From the NCBI GenBank assembly GCA_023910605.1, contig JAAVVV010000001.1, positions 3,400,698-3,464,697 on the forward strand: a stretch of 64,000 bases of DNA. Direction: 5' to 3'. Shown here piece by piece: positions 15,361 through 24,709 of the stretch. A program made the position numbers and the translations under genes. The stretch's first letter is position 1. Each line of letters starts with the position of its first letter. This DNA comes from Bosea sp. (in: a-proteobacteria) (GTDB lineage Bacteria > Pseudomonadota > Alphaproteobacteria > Rhizobiales > Beijerinckiaceae). The notes under the pieces are model-generated. The model was given only the letters and a program-made list of their open reading frames with translations, was not told the DNA's origin and did not search any database.

Positions 15361-16518
15361 ATGAACGACTTCACCTTCAACACCACCCCTTCCGTCCTGT
15401 TCGGGGAAGGCTCCATCCGGCGCCTCGGCGAGGTGGCCGCCCGCCTGCTGGGCCCGCGCGTGCTGGTGGTGACCGATGCCGGCCTCGTCGCAGCCGGGCT
15501 TGTCGGCCCTGCCATCGAAAGCCTTGAGGCCGCAGGCCTCGCCGTCACCCTCTTCACCGATGTGGCGGCCGATCCGCCCGAGGCCTGCGTTCAGTCCGCC
15601 GCTTCAGCGGCGCGCCAGGCTGCGGCCACTGGCGTGATCGGGCTCGGCGGCGGCTCGCCCATGGACGTCGCCAAGCTTGCCGCACTTCTTGCCCGGTCGG
15701 GCGAGGCGCTGGAAGGCGCCTATGGCGTGGCTCTGGCGAAGGGACCGCGCCTGCCTCTTGTGCTGGCGCCCACCACATCCGGCACGGGCTCGGAGGTCAC
15801 GCCGATCGCCATCGTGACCACCGGCGAGGCCGAGAAGAAGGGCGTGGTCTCAGCCCTGCTGCTGCCGGACCTCGCCGTGCTCGACCCGGAGCTGACGCTT
15901 GGCCTGCCAGCTTCGGTCACGGCCGCCACCGGCATCGACGCCATGGTCCACGCCATCGAGGCCTATACCTCTGCCTCGGCCAACAACAATCCGCTCTCGC
16001 AGGCGCTGGCGCGCCTTGCCCTGGCGAAGCTGGCCGGCGCCATCGAGCGCGCCGTGGCGGATGGCGCCGATCGCACGGCCAGGGGCGACATGCTGCTGGG
16101 TTCGATGCTGGCCGGGCAGGCCTTCGCCAATTCACCGGTCGCGGCAGTGCACGCGCTGGCCTATCCGATCGGCGGCATCTTCCATGTGCCGCACGGGCTG
16201 TCGAACGCACTGGTCCTGCCGCATGTGCTGCGCTTCAACGCGCCCGCCGCCGGGCCGGCTTACGCGGAGCTGGCGTCGATCATCTTTCCGGATCTGGCGG
16301 CGCTGCCGGCCGACATCCGGGCCGAGGCTTTCGCGGACGCCATCGCGGGGCTCGCCGATCGTCTGGGCCTGCCCGCCCGGCTGCGCGATGTCCGAATCCC
16401 GCACGAGGCCATCGGCCGGCTCTCCGCCGATGCGATGAAGCAGACGCGGCTGCTCGTGAACAATCCCCGCCCGCTGAACCTCGCCGATGCCGAGGCAATC
16501 TATGAGGCCGCCTGGTGA
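15361..16518 (+). CDS. Iron-containing (group III) alcohol dehydrogenase
   Basis: A 385-residue NAD(P)-dependent dehydrogenase of the Fe-ADH family. The cofactor-binding GLGGGSPMDVAKLAA and APTTSGTGSEVTPIAIV segments are intact. Metal ligands are read in LPASVTAATGIDAMVHAIEAY (Asp, then His) and the later VHALAYPIGGIFHVPHGLSNALVLPHVL (His residues). The substrate could be an alcohol, hydroxybutyrate or another short hydroxy acid and cannot be told from sequence. Its stop overlaps the next start in a GTGA arrangement, so the two genes are translationally coupled and may share a pathway. Confidence 0.92.
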   Translation: MNDFTFNTTPSVLFGEGSIRRLGEVAARLLGPRVLVVTDAGLVAAGLVGPAIESLEAAGLAVTLFTDVAADPPEACVQSAASAARQAAATGVIGLGGGSPMDVAKLAALLARSGEALEGAYGVALAKGPRLPLVLAPTTSGTGSEVTPIAIVTTGEAEKKGVVSALLLPDLAVLDPELTLGLPASVTAATGIDAMVHAIEAYTSASANNNPLSQALARLALAKLAGAIERAVADGADRTARGDMLLGSMLAGQAFANSPVAAVHALAYPIGGIFHVPHGLSNALVLPHVLRFNAPAAGPAYAELASIIFPDLAALPADIRAEAFADAIAGLADRLGLPARLRDVRIPHEAIGRLSADAMKQTRLLVNNPRPLNLADAEAIYEAAW

Positions 16519-16991
16519 GCGCGTCAGGCCAACCGGCAGGCGAGACCCGCGCCGCGCGGCTCAGCCGGGCCGATTTCAGCCAGTTCCGTCCCGTGGCGAC
16601 ACGCTGGGCCGACAATGACATCTACGGCCACGTCAACAATGTGATCTGCTACAACTGGTTCGACACCGCCGTGAACGGCTGGCTGATCGACCAGGGCCTG
16701 CTGGATCCGGCCACCAGCCCCATCATTGCCCTCGTGGTCGAGACGGGATGCGCCTATTTCGAGAGCTTCTCGTTTCCGGAAGTTCTAGAGATTGGCCTTC
16801 GGGTGGAACGGCTCGGCCGATCCTCCGTCACCTACACGCTCGGCGTCTTCCGCGCGGGTTCCGAAGTGGCGGCGGCGCAAGGGCGCTTCACCCATGTGCA
16901 TGTCGACCGGGAGAGCCGCCGGCCCGTCGCCATTCCGGAACCGGCGCGGCTGGCGATGGCCGCGCTGGGGCACGCGGCCGCCTCGCGCTGA
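16515..16991 (+). CDS. Acyl-CoA thioesterase, 4-hydroxybenzoyl-CoA thioesterase-like hotdog protein
   Basis: A 158-residue single hotdog-domain protein that would hydrolyse a thioester of coenzyme A. The family signature is RWADNDIYGHVNNVICYNWF, with the catalytic acidic residue and the GHVNN helix, followed by VVETGCAYFESFSFPEVLEIGLRVERLG. It starts at GTG, overlapping the alcohol-dehydrogenase stop by four bases. The opposing TadG-like gene ends two bases away. The acyl group it acts on is not known. Confidence 0.88.
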   Translation: MSASGQPAGETRAARLSRADFSQFRPVATRWADNDIYGHVNNVICYNWFDTAVNGWLIDQGLLDPATSPIIALVVETGCAYFESFSFPEVLEIGLRVERLGRSSVTYTLGVFRAGSEVAAAQGRFTHVHVDRESRRPVAIPEPARLAMAALGHAAASR

Positions 16992-16993
16992 CC

Positions 16994-18436
16994 TCAGTTG
17001 GTGATGCGAATCGAACCGATGCTGCCGGCGATGGCGCTGAACACTTCGTGGATCTGCGCCGCATTGGTGACCTCATAGTAGAAGTTGGGTCCGGAGGCGC
17101 AGCTCTGCAGCAGGTTCTTGTTCCCCTCGATCACCCGTACGGCATAGATCTTGATGCCCTGCGCCTTGGCGTTGTTGCAGGCGGCAAGCGCCCGCGCGTC
17201 GATCGCGGAGGCGATGTCCGTGAAGCGGTTCTCGGTGTTCTCGCCATCAGTCAGCAGGATCATGAAGCGCTGCAGGTTCGGAACCGGCGCGATGGCGTTG
17301 CTCATCGGCATCCCGTGGGTGAGCATGTTCGTGCCCCAGCTCACGCCGATGGTGAGGTTGGTGTTGCCCGAAGGCTGCATGTTGGCGAGGGATGCGATGA
17401 GGCTGGACGATTGCGTCCGCACATCCACCAACGAGGCGATGCGCGCCAGATTGTTCGAGCGGCAGGTGACGGCCGGATAGAGCGTCGCCACGGCGGACGT
17501 GTCTACGCCGCTGGCGCGCGTGTCGCGATTGTCGATCATGTCACGGTCCGACACGCAGCCGCGCCAGGTCGAGGGCGTGATGCGGCCCGAGCCGCAGCCT
17601 GGGCCAACGAAAGTCCCCGAGTCGTTGGTGTCGCTCGAGATGGTGTCCTTGTCGCGATCCGCGAAGCGGAACCAGGAACCGGAAGGAGCGCCCGTGAGGC
17701 TCCAGTTGATGCGCCGGGCGGTTGTCGGGTTGCTGCCGCAGTAGCCGGAGCCCGATGCCACGAAGGTGTCGTTCATGACCGAGCCTGAAGTGACGGCGTT
17801 CTGCACCGAGACCGGAACGCGCACGCTCGTGTCGAAGGGAACGAGGGAGACGCGGATCTGGTTGTCGTCGATGGCCGCGTCCTTCATCATCCGCACGAAG
17901 CCGGAGGTGGGGTTGGGGTTGGAGCAATCCTGAACGCCGCAAAGCGCCTTCTTCAGCTCCTGCATCTTGGAGCTCGAACTCATCGAGCCCGTATTGTCGA
18001 GCACAAGGGCGATCTCGATCTTGTTGACGCCCCAGCCCGAGGTCGAGCTGGCGGAGACTTCCGTGTTGGCGATTCCCAGCAGCGGCAGCAGGGTATTGTT
18101 GACGCGCGCCCGTGCATCGACCCTGAAGCGATCGGGCTGCTTGCTCACGGTCAGGGTCTCGAGCTCAGCGTTGAAGGGCCGTGACCAGTTGGCGTTGAAG
18201 ACGGTCCGGGCATGCGCGTTAAACTGCGACGTGGTGGAGCTCAGCGAATCCTTGGCGAGGGCCAGCGACGTCGCATCGGCAGCGGACTGCAGCGCGATGC
18301 GCACGTTGGACGCACGGGAGTAGTCGATGGCGACGCCGGCCAGGCCTAGCATCGGGATGAGCAACACACCGAAGAAAACTGCGACCACGCCGCGCTGATC
18401 ACGCTCGAAACGACGCAAAGTCCTAAAAATGGTCAA
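16994..18436 (-). CDS. TadG-like pilus-assembly protein with von Willebrand A domain
   Basis: A 480-residue protein. The N-terminus has a charged lead and one membrane segment typical of TadE/TadG pseudopilins (RDQRGVVAVFFGVLLIPMLG, then DYSRASNVRIALQSAADATSLA). A von Willebrand A domain follows, with the metal-site variant ALVLDNTGSMSSSSK and a later FMILLTDGENTENRF. Such proteins belong to Tad/Flp pilus or surface systems, but no other tad gene is in the window. I choose the TTG at 18436 because AGGAG stands eight bases upstream. The frame stays open further upstream only as antisense of purL. It is divergent from purL. Confidence 0.87.
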   Translation of the reverse strand: MTIFRTLRRFERDQRGVVAVFFGVLLIPMLGLAGVAIDYSRASNVRIALQSAADATSLALAKDSLSSTTSQFNAHARTVFNANWSRPFNAELETLTVSKQPDRFRVDARARVNNTLLPLLGIANTEVSASSTSGWGVNKIEIALVLDNTGSMSSSSKMQELKKALCGVQDCSNPNPTSGFVRMMKDAAIDDNQIRVSLVPFDTSVRVPVSVQNAVTSGSVMNDTFVASGSGYCGSNPTTARRINWSLTGAPSGSWFRFADRDKDTISSDTNDSGTFVGPGCGSGRITPSTWRGCVSDRDMIDNRDTRASGVDTSAVATLYPAVTCRSNNLARIASLVDVRTQSSSLIASLANMQPSGNTNLTIGVSWGTNMLTHGMPMSNAIAPVPNLQRFMILLTDGENTENRFTDIASAIDARALAACNNAKAQGIKIYAVRVIEGNKNLLQSCASGPNFYYEVTNAAQIHEVFSAIAGSIGSIRITN

Positions 18437-18658
18437 GAGGGCGCTCCTGCTGCACGATAGCCGACCCCCCCGACCTCTGGCAGCAATAACGGGGCCAACC
18501 CCGATCCGTGCCAGTGTGATCCAATTTCCCCGATTGTGCCCGGGAGTGGAGCACGCTATTGCCCCCGAAACAGGACAGCCGTTCCACATCGGGACAATGC
18601 GTCCGATCTGGCCGGACGACGCCTTCAGAGGCCACCGGCGCCCTAGCCGAAGGATGAC

Positions 18659-20866
<2,208 letters not shown>

Positions 20867-20881
20867 ACGCGAGGACCTGCC

Positions 20882-21118
20882 ATGCCCATGAAGGCCGATG
20901 ACATCGAGCGCATGATCCGGGACGCAATCCCGGATGCGGTCATCGAGATCAAGGATCTCGCCGGCGACGGCGACCACTATGCCGCGACGGTCACGTCTGC
21001 GGCATTCAAGGGCATGCCCCGCGTGCGTCAGCACCAGATGGTCTACGATGCCCTGAAGGGAAACATGGGCGGCGTGCTGCATGCCCTTGCGCTGACGACG
21101 GTTGTTGCCCAGAATTGA
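20882..21118 (+). CDS. BolA family protein
   Basis: A 78-residue BolA-like protein. BolA proteins pair with monothiol glutaredoxins to bind or pass on [2Fe-2S] clusters. The class II KH-like fold is visible: helix MKADDIERMIRDAIPDA, strand VIEIKDLAGDGDHYAATV with the cluster-ligand His in the DGDHY loop, then the conserved FKGMPRVRQHQMVYDAL helix with the signature RVRQHQMVY. Grx4-type glutaredoxin follows 37 bases later and purL precedes it by 15 bases, supporting a joint role in Fe-S handling. Confidence 0.95.
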   Translation: MPMKADDIERMIRDAIPDAVIEIKDLAGDGDHYAATVTSAAFKGMPRVRQHQMVYDALKGNMGGVLHALALTTVVAQN

Positions 21119-21155
21119 CGGCCTGTAGGCCTTGAACCTGCACGAGGAGATGACG

Positions 21156-21494
21156 ATGACAGACATCAACGCGGTGATCGACGCCGAAGTGAAAGCGAAC
21201 GACGTGCTCCTCTTCATGAAGGGCACGCCGCAGTTCCCCATGTGCGGCTTCTCCGGACAGGTCGTTCAGATCCTCAATTATCTCGGCGTGCCCTACAAGG
21301 GCGTCAATGTGCTGGACGACATGGCGATCCGTGACGGCATCAAGGCCTACTCGAACTGGCCTACCATTCCCCAGCTCTACGTGAAGGGCGAGTTCATCGG
21401 CGGCTGCGACATCACGCGCGAGATGTTCCAGTCCGGCGAGCTGGCCCAGCTGCTTGCGGATAAGGGCCTGGCCGTCAAGCAGACGACGGCCTGA
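21156..21494 (+). CDS. grxD: Monothiol glutaredoxin, Grx4 family
   Basis: A 112-residue single-domain glutaredoxin that binds a [2Fe-2S] cluster with glutathione and works with BolA. The active site is the monothiol CGFS in [17 protein letters not shown], the glutathione-binding part is [20 protein letters not shown], and the ends match Grx4/Grx5 proteins. The ATG at 21156 follows GAGGAG at a good distance. The ATG six bases earlier is too close to that site. It is the last gene of the purL-bolA-grxD group. Confidence 0.95.
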   Translation: MTDINAVIDAEVKANDVLLFMKGTPQFPMCGFSGQVVQILNYLGVPYKGVNVLDDMAIRDGIKAYSNWPTIPQLYVKGEFIGGCDITREMFQSGELAQLLADKGLAVKQTTA

Positions 21495-21614
21495 GCATAA
21501 GCCGGTTCGCGGCGCGGCGCAGGCTTGCCAGCCCCGATGCAGCCTGGCACGGCGCTGACTTCTGCAGCGCGGAGCGTTTCAGCGCCCGGCGGCTAGGCTC
21601 TGGCTTCTCATGCG

Positions 21615-22319
21615 CTAGGGGGCGAGGGAACGTCCGGCATGGACGATGTTGACCAGCGCGATGATCTCGCGCTGCACGGCCGGGCTCTTGTCGATCGAGG
21701 CATGGCCCACATTGGCGCTGTTGAGGTCCCGCCGGTTGGTTGCGAGGTCCGCATTGACCAGCATTCCATGGAAACCGGCTCCCGGCAGCACAGCCGCGCC
21801 GAAGCCGTTGCTCGACTGGTAGTAATTGAACAGATGCCGCACATTGGCCGGGGCAAGCCCCGGCGCAGTCGGGTCGACGGTAATCACGAGATCGACGCCG
21901 ATCCCCGCCGCGCCGAGCATGCGGGCAAGGCTGACCACATCATTGGCGCCCAGCGAATGGCCGATCAGCACGAGCCGGGTGGGCGCTGCGCCGGCGCGAC
22001 GGCGGCCGATGATCGCCTGCCCGATGCCGCTCCACGCCAGATGATTGTGCACCGACGACCGGATCTGGCCACGCTGCAGTCTTTCGGCCAGATCGTCCAT
22101 GCCAAGCGAGAACACATTGAACAGGCCCCGAAGGATGTAGACCTCCGTGCCGATGACAGGCCGGGCCGCCGACCTCGGCGCCGCGCCACGTGCCTCCGCG
22201 CCCCGGGGCAGCCAAAGGCCGGCGAGCAGCACCCAGATGCAAGCCATGCCTACGATGCCGATGAGGCGGGCCCCACGCCTGGCGCGCGCCGTCTGGCAGG
22301 ACGTGAGGGAGGCTGGCAT
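21615..22319 (-). CDS. Secreted or membrane-anchored alpha/beta-hydrolase-like protein
   Basis: About 234 residues. An Arg-rich start is followed by a hydrophobic segment (LIGIVGMACIWVLLAGLWL) that is either a signal peptide or an anchor. The body holds the nucleophile elbow LVLIGHSLGANDV with Ser as probable nucleophile, then VDLVITVDPTAPGL (possible acidic residue) and FHGMLVNADLATNRRDL with candidate His near VGHASID. This is the pattern of lipase or thioesterase hydrolases of unknown substrate. The start is uncertain: ATG 22319 has a GGA nearby, while ATG 22337 and GTG 22379 are also in frame. It is divergent from another GHSLGA protein. Confidence 0.65.
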   Translation of the reverse strand: MPASLTSCQTARARRGARLIGIVGMACIWVLLAGLWLPRGAEARGAAPRSAARPVIGTEVYILRGLFNVFSLGMDDLAERLQRGQIRSSVHNHLAWSGIGQAIIGRRRAGAAPTRLVLIGHSLGANDVVSLARMLGAAGIGVDLVITVDPTAPGLAPANVRHLFNYYQSSNGFGAAVLPGAGFHGMLVNADLATNRRDLNSANVGHASIDKSPAVQREIIALVNIVHAGRSLAP

Positions 22320-22477
22320 TTTCGTGCATCCGGTCATTCCCGCTACGCAGACGCAGGAAATGTCGCCAGTCTGGCCCACTCAGGCTTTACAGCCGGTTAA
22401 GTACAGCGCAGACGGAGATGGTCGTCCCAACTCAGCCGATCTTAACGAACCCAGGCACAGCAGCCGATAATCCTGTC

Positions 22478-23698
22478 ATGAAGCCTCGCTCGATCTTAAG
22501 GCGCGTTGTACATCTGGGTGGCTACGACCCGATGACTCCGGATGCCTTCATGGCGCGTTTTCGCCGTGAGTTGGCGCGCTTCGCCCGCTGCTGGGGCGTC
22601 GAGGCCCGCGTGGAGAACGTCTCGCATGATGCGGAAAGCCTGCGCTGGACTGTGGAGCTGTCCGGGGCGGGCTGGTCAAGCACCAGCGCGCACGAACTGC
22701 TGCGATGGGATGATGTGATTCATGGCCATCGCAGTGGCCCAAGCTTCGCCCGCTGGAGCGGCGGCATGCTGGCCTTCTTCGACTTCACCTGGAACGGCGC
22801 CCTCTGGCGCTATCTGCGCACCGCCTGGCGCTACGCCATCTTCTTCCTTTATCCATACAGTGCGTTGCTTGCGGCCTTCCTCATCCACGAAGGGCTCGTG
22901 CGGCTGTTCCTGTCCTGGGCAGGCGCGGCCGCTCCGGTCGCGCTGGCTGGCGGCATCGCATGCGGCGCCGGAGCCGTCTATCATCTTGTCCGCCACACTC
23001 ATGTCGGTCACCTTCTCGACGACTGGAACTTCGCCCGCGAGATTGCGCGCCGCAACGATCCTGTGATCGTGAAGCGCCTGAGCAATGCGGCGGCGCGGAT
23101 CATGGCGGAGTCTTCGGACGGGGAGGTGCTCGTCGTCGGCCACAGCCTCGGCGCAGTGCTCGCCGCGACCTTCATCGACGAGGCGTTGCGCCAGCCTGCC
23201 ACGGCTCCGGCCCGCGCACGCCCCCTCACCTTCCTTGCTCTGGGCTCGTCCATCCTCAAGATCGCTCTGCACGATGCGGCGCGCGGATTGCGCGAGACCC
23301 TGGGCCGCATCAACGCCTCGGGCCGTTTTCGCTGGATCGAGTATCAGGCGCTGAACGACGTCATGAACTTCTACCGCAGCAATCCGGTGAAGGTGCTAGG
23401 GCTCGAAGGACCCTCCCCGATCGTGCGGCAGGCCCGTTTCAGGCGGATGCTTGATCCCTCCTTCTACGCGCGGATCAAGCGCAACTTCTTTCGCCTGCAC
23501 TGCCAGTTCATCAGCGGCAATGACCGGCGCGCGCCCTATGATTACATGATGACGATCTGCGGCCCCTTCAGCCCCGGCGCGCTCGCCGCGTCACGCAATG
23601 GTGCGATCAACTGGATCGACAGCGCTGGCGCCATAACGCCCGAGGGCGAGGCCGCGCTGCATGCCGAACCCGACGCAACCCGTGAGCCTGCGCCATGA
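22478..23698 (+). CDS. Membrane protein with lipase-like GHSLGA elbow
   Basis: A protein of about 406 residues. The N-terminal 100 residues are soluble. They are followed by two or three hydrophobic segments (YAIFFLYPYSALLAAFLI, VALAGGIACGAGAVYHLV) and then a hydrolase-like domain with VLVVGHSLGAVLAATFIDEAL. The Ser of GHSLG is the probable nucleophile. Other catalytic residues cannot be fixed by eye. I prefer the ATG giving MKPRSILRRVVHLGGYDPM. An earlier in-frame start at 22418 is possible. Its stop overlaps the start of the isoprenylcysteine-methyltransferase-like gene, so the two are coupled. Lipid or ester substrates are a reasonable guess only. Confidence 0.7.
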   Translation: MKPRSILRRVVHLGGYDPMTPDAFMARFRRELARFARCWGVEARVENVSHDAESLRWTVELSGAGWSSTSAHELLRWDDVIHGHRSGPSFARWSGGMLAFFDFTWNGALWRYLRTAWRYAIFFLYPYSALLAAFLIHEGLVRLFLSWAGAAAPVALAGGIACGAGAVYHLVRHTHVGHLLDDWNFAREIARRNDPVIVKRLSNAAARIMAESSDGEVLVVGHSLGAVLAATFIDEALRQPATAPARARPLTFLALGSSILKIALHDAARGLRETLGRINASGRFRWIEYQALNDVMNFYRSNPVKVLGLEGPSPIVRQARFRRMLDPSFYARIKRNFFRLHCQFISGNDRRAPYDYMMTICGPFSPGALAASRNGAINWIDSAGAITPEGEAALHAEPDATREPAP

Positions 23699-24279
23699 GC
23701 CTCGTCATCGCCAAGACCATCTGGACCCTGCTCGTGGCGGGGTGGTATGTCCTGCGCATCCCCTTCGAGCGCAAGGCGAAGAAGGCTCGCATCGTGCGCG
23801 ACGAGCTAGGCGTGCCCGAGCGCATCCGCCTTTCGATCTCGCTCACCGGCCTCGGCATCATTCCGATGATCTATGTCTTCTCAGGCTTCCCGCGCTGGGC
23901 CGATTATCCCGTCCAGCCGCTGCTCACCGCGCTTGGCCTTGTCACGGCCGTGGCGGCGCTGACGATGTTCCGCCTCACGCACAAGGCGCTGGGCCGCAAC
24001 TGGTCCGTCAGCCTCCAGCTCAAGGATGACCACAAGCTCATCACCCACGGCATATACAGCCGCATCCGCCATCCCATGTATTCCGCCTTCTGGCTGATGG
24101 CGATCGCGCAGGCGTTGCTGCTGCCGAACCTCGTCGCCGGGCTGGCCGGCATCGTCGGCTTCGGCACGCTCTATGTGCTGCGCGTCGGTCATGAGGAACG
24201 CCTCATGATCGCGGGCTTCGGCGCCGAGTATGAAGCCTACATGCAGCGCACCGGCCGTCTGTGGCCGAAGCTGGGCTGA
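23695..24279 (+). CDS. Isoprenylcysteine carboxyl methyltransferase/PEMT-like membrane protein
   Basis: A 194-residue integral membrane protein. The C-terminal half has the methyltransferase signature of the ICMT/PEMT superfamily: GIYSRIRHPMYSAFWLMAI, followed by a helical pair and the EERLMIAGFGAEYEAYMQRTGRLWPKLG tail (Glu-Glu-x-x and tyrosines). The N-terminal part supplies membrane helices (ISLTGLGIIPMIYVFSGF, TALGLVTAVAALTMF). Bacterial members methylate lipids or unknown hydrophobic substrates. The start ATG overlaps the stop of the preceding hydrolase gene (ATGA). Confidence 0.87.
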   Translation: MSLVIAKTIWTLLVAGWYVLRIPFERKAKKARIVRDELGVPERIRLSISLTGLGIIPMIYVFSGFPRWADYPVQPLLTALGLVTAVAALTMFRLTHKALGRNWSVSLQLKDDHKLITHGIYSRIRHPMYSAFWLMAIAQALLLPNLVAGLAGIVGFGTLYVLRVGHEERLMIAGFGAEYEAYMQRTGRLWPKLG

Positions 24280-24413
24280 AGCGCGCCAGCCGCCCCTTTT
24301 CCCGATACGGCACAGCCAGCATCCGGCGCGGTTAGAACCGGAGAAACCAGACTGGCCAGAGAGTCGGCCCCGTCGGCCCGGTGATTCGGGCCGCGCAATG
24401 TGGGGTGGTGTTG

Positions 24414-24704
24414 ATGTCAGAAGCTGTTGCGTTCGTTGCGTCTGTTGTGCCCTTCCCACGCCGCGCCGCAACGCGGCAGGCCGAGACGGCGGCCCTGCTC
24501 GATGTCGTCGGCGCGGCCGGCTCGATCGAGATCGTTCCCCGCGCCTTCGCCGCTCGTGATGCCGCAGCCGCGCTCCACCTGATGGGCTTCGTGCATCTCG
24601 ACGAGATCCAGCCCGATGGGCGCCCGCGCCGCCTCAGCGCGCATGAGGCCAGCAGCGCCGCGTCCTTCCTCAACTGGCGCATCACCCGCGCCGCCGGGCG
24701 CTGA
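24414..24704 (+). CDS. Small hypothetical protein
   Basis: A 96-residue protein I do not recognise. It starts with a hydrophobic-to-basic stretch (MSEAVAFVASVVPFPRR), then two helical parts (ETAALLDVVGAAGSIEIV, ARDAAAALHLMGFVHLDEI) and a tail LSAHEASSAASFLNWRITRA. A GGGGTGG ribosome-site-like stretch lies just upstream of the ATG at 24414. A GTG at 24381 is also in frame. It ends five bases from the opposing exonuclease-CBS gene. Without it the gap would be 430 bases, which supports a real gene. Confidence 0.5.
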   Translation: MSEAVAFVASVVPFPRRAATRQAETAALLDVVGAAGSIEIVPRAFAARDAAAALHLMGFVHLDEIQPDGRPRRLSAHEASSAASFLNWRITRAAGR

Positions 24705-24709
24705 CCGCC

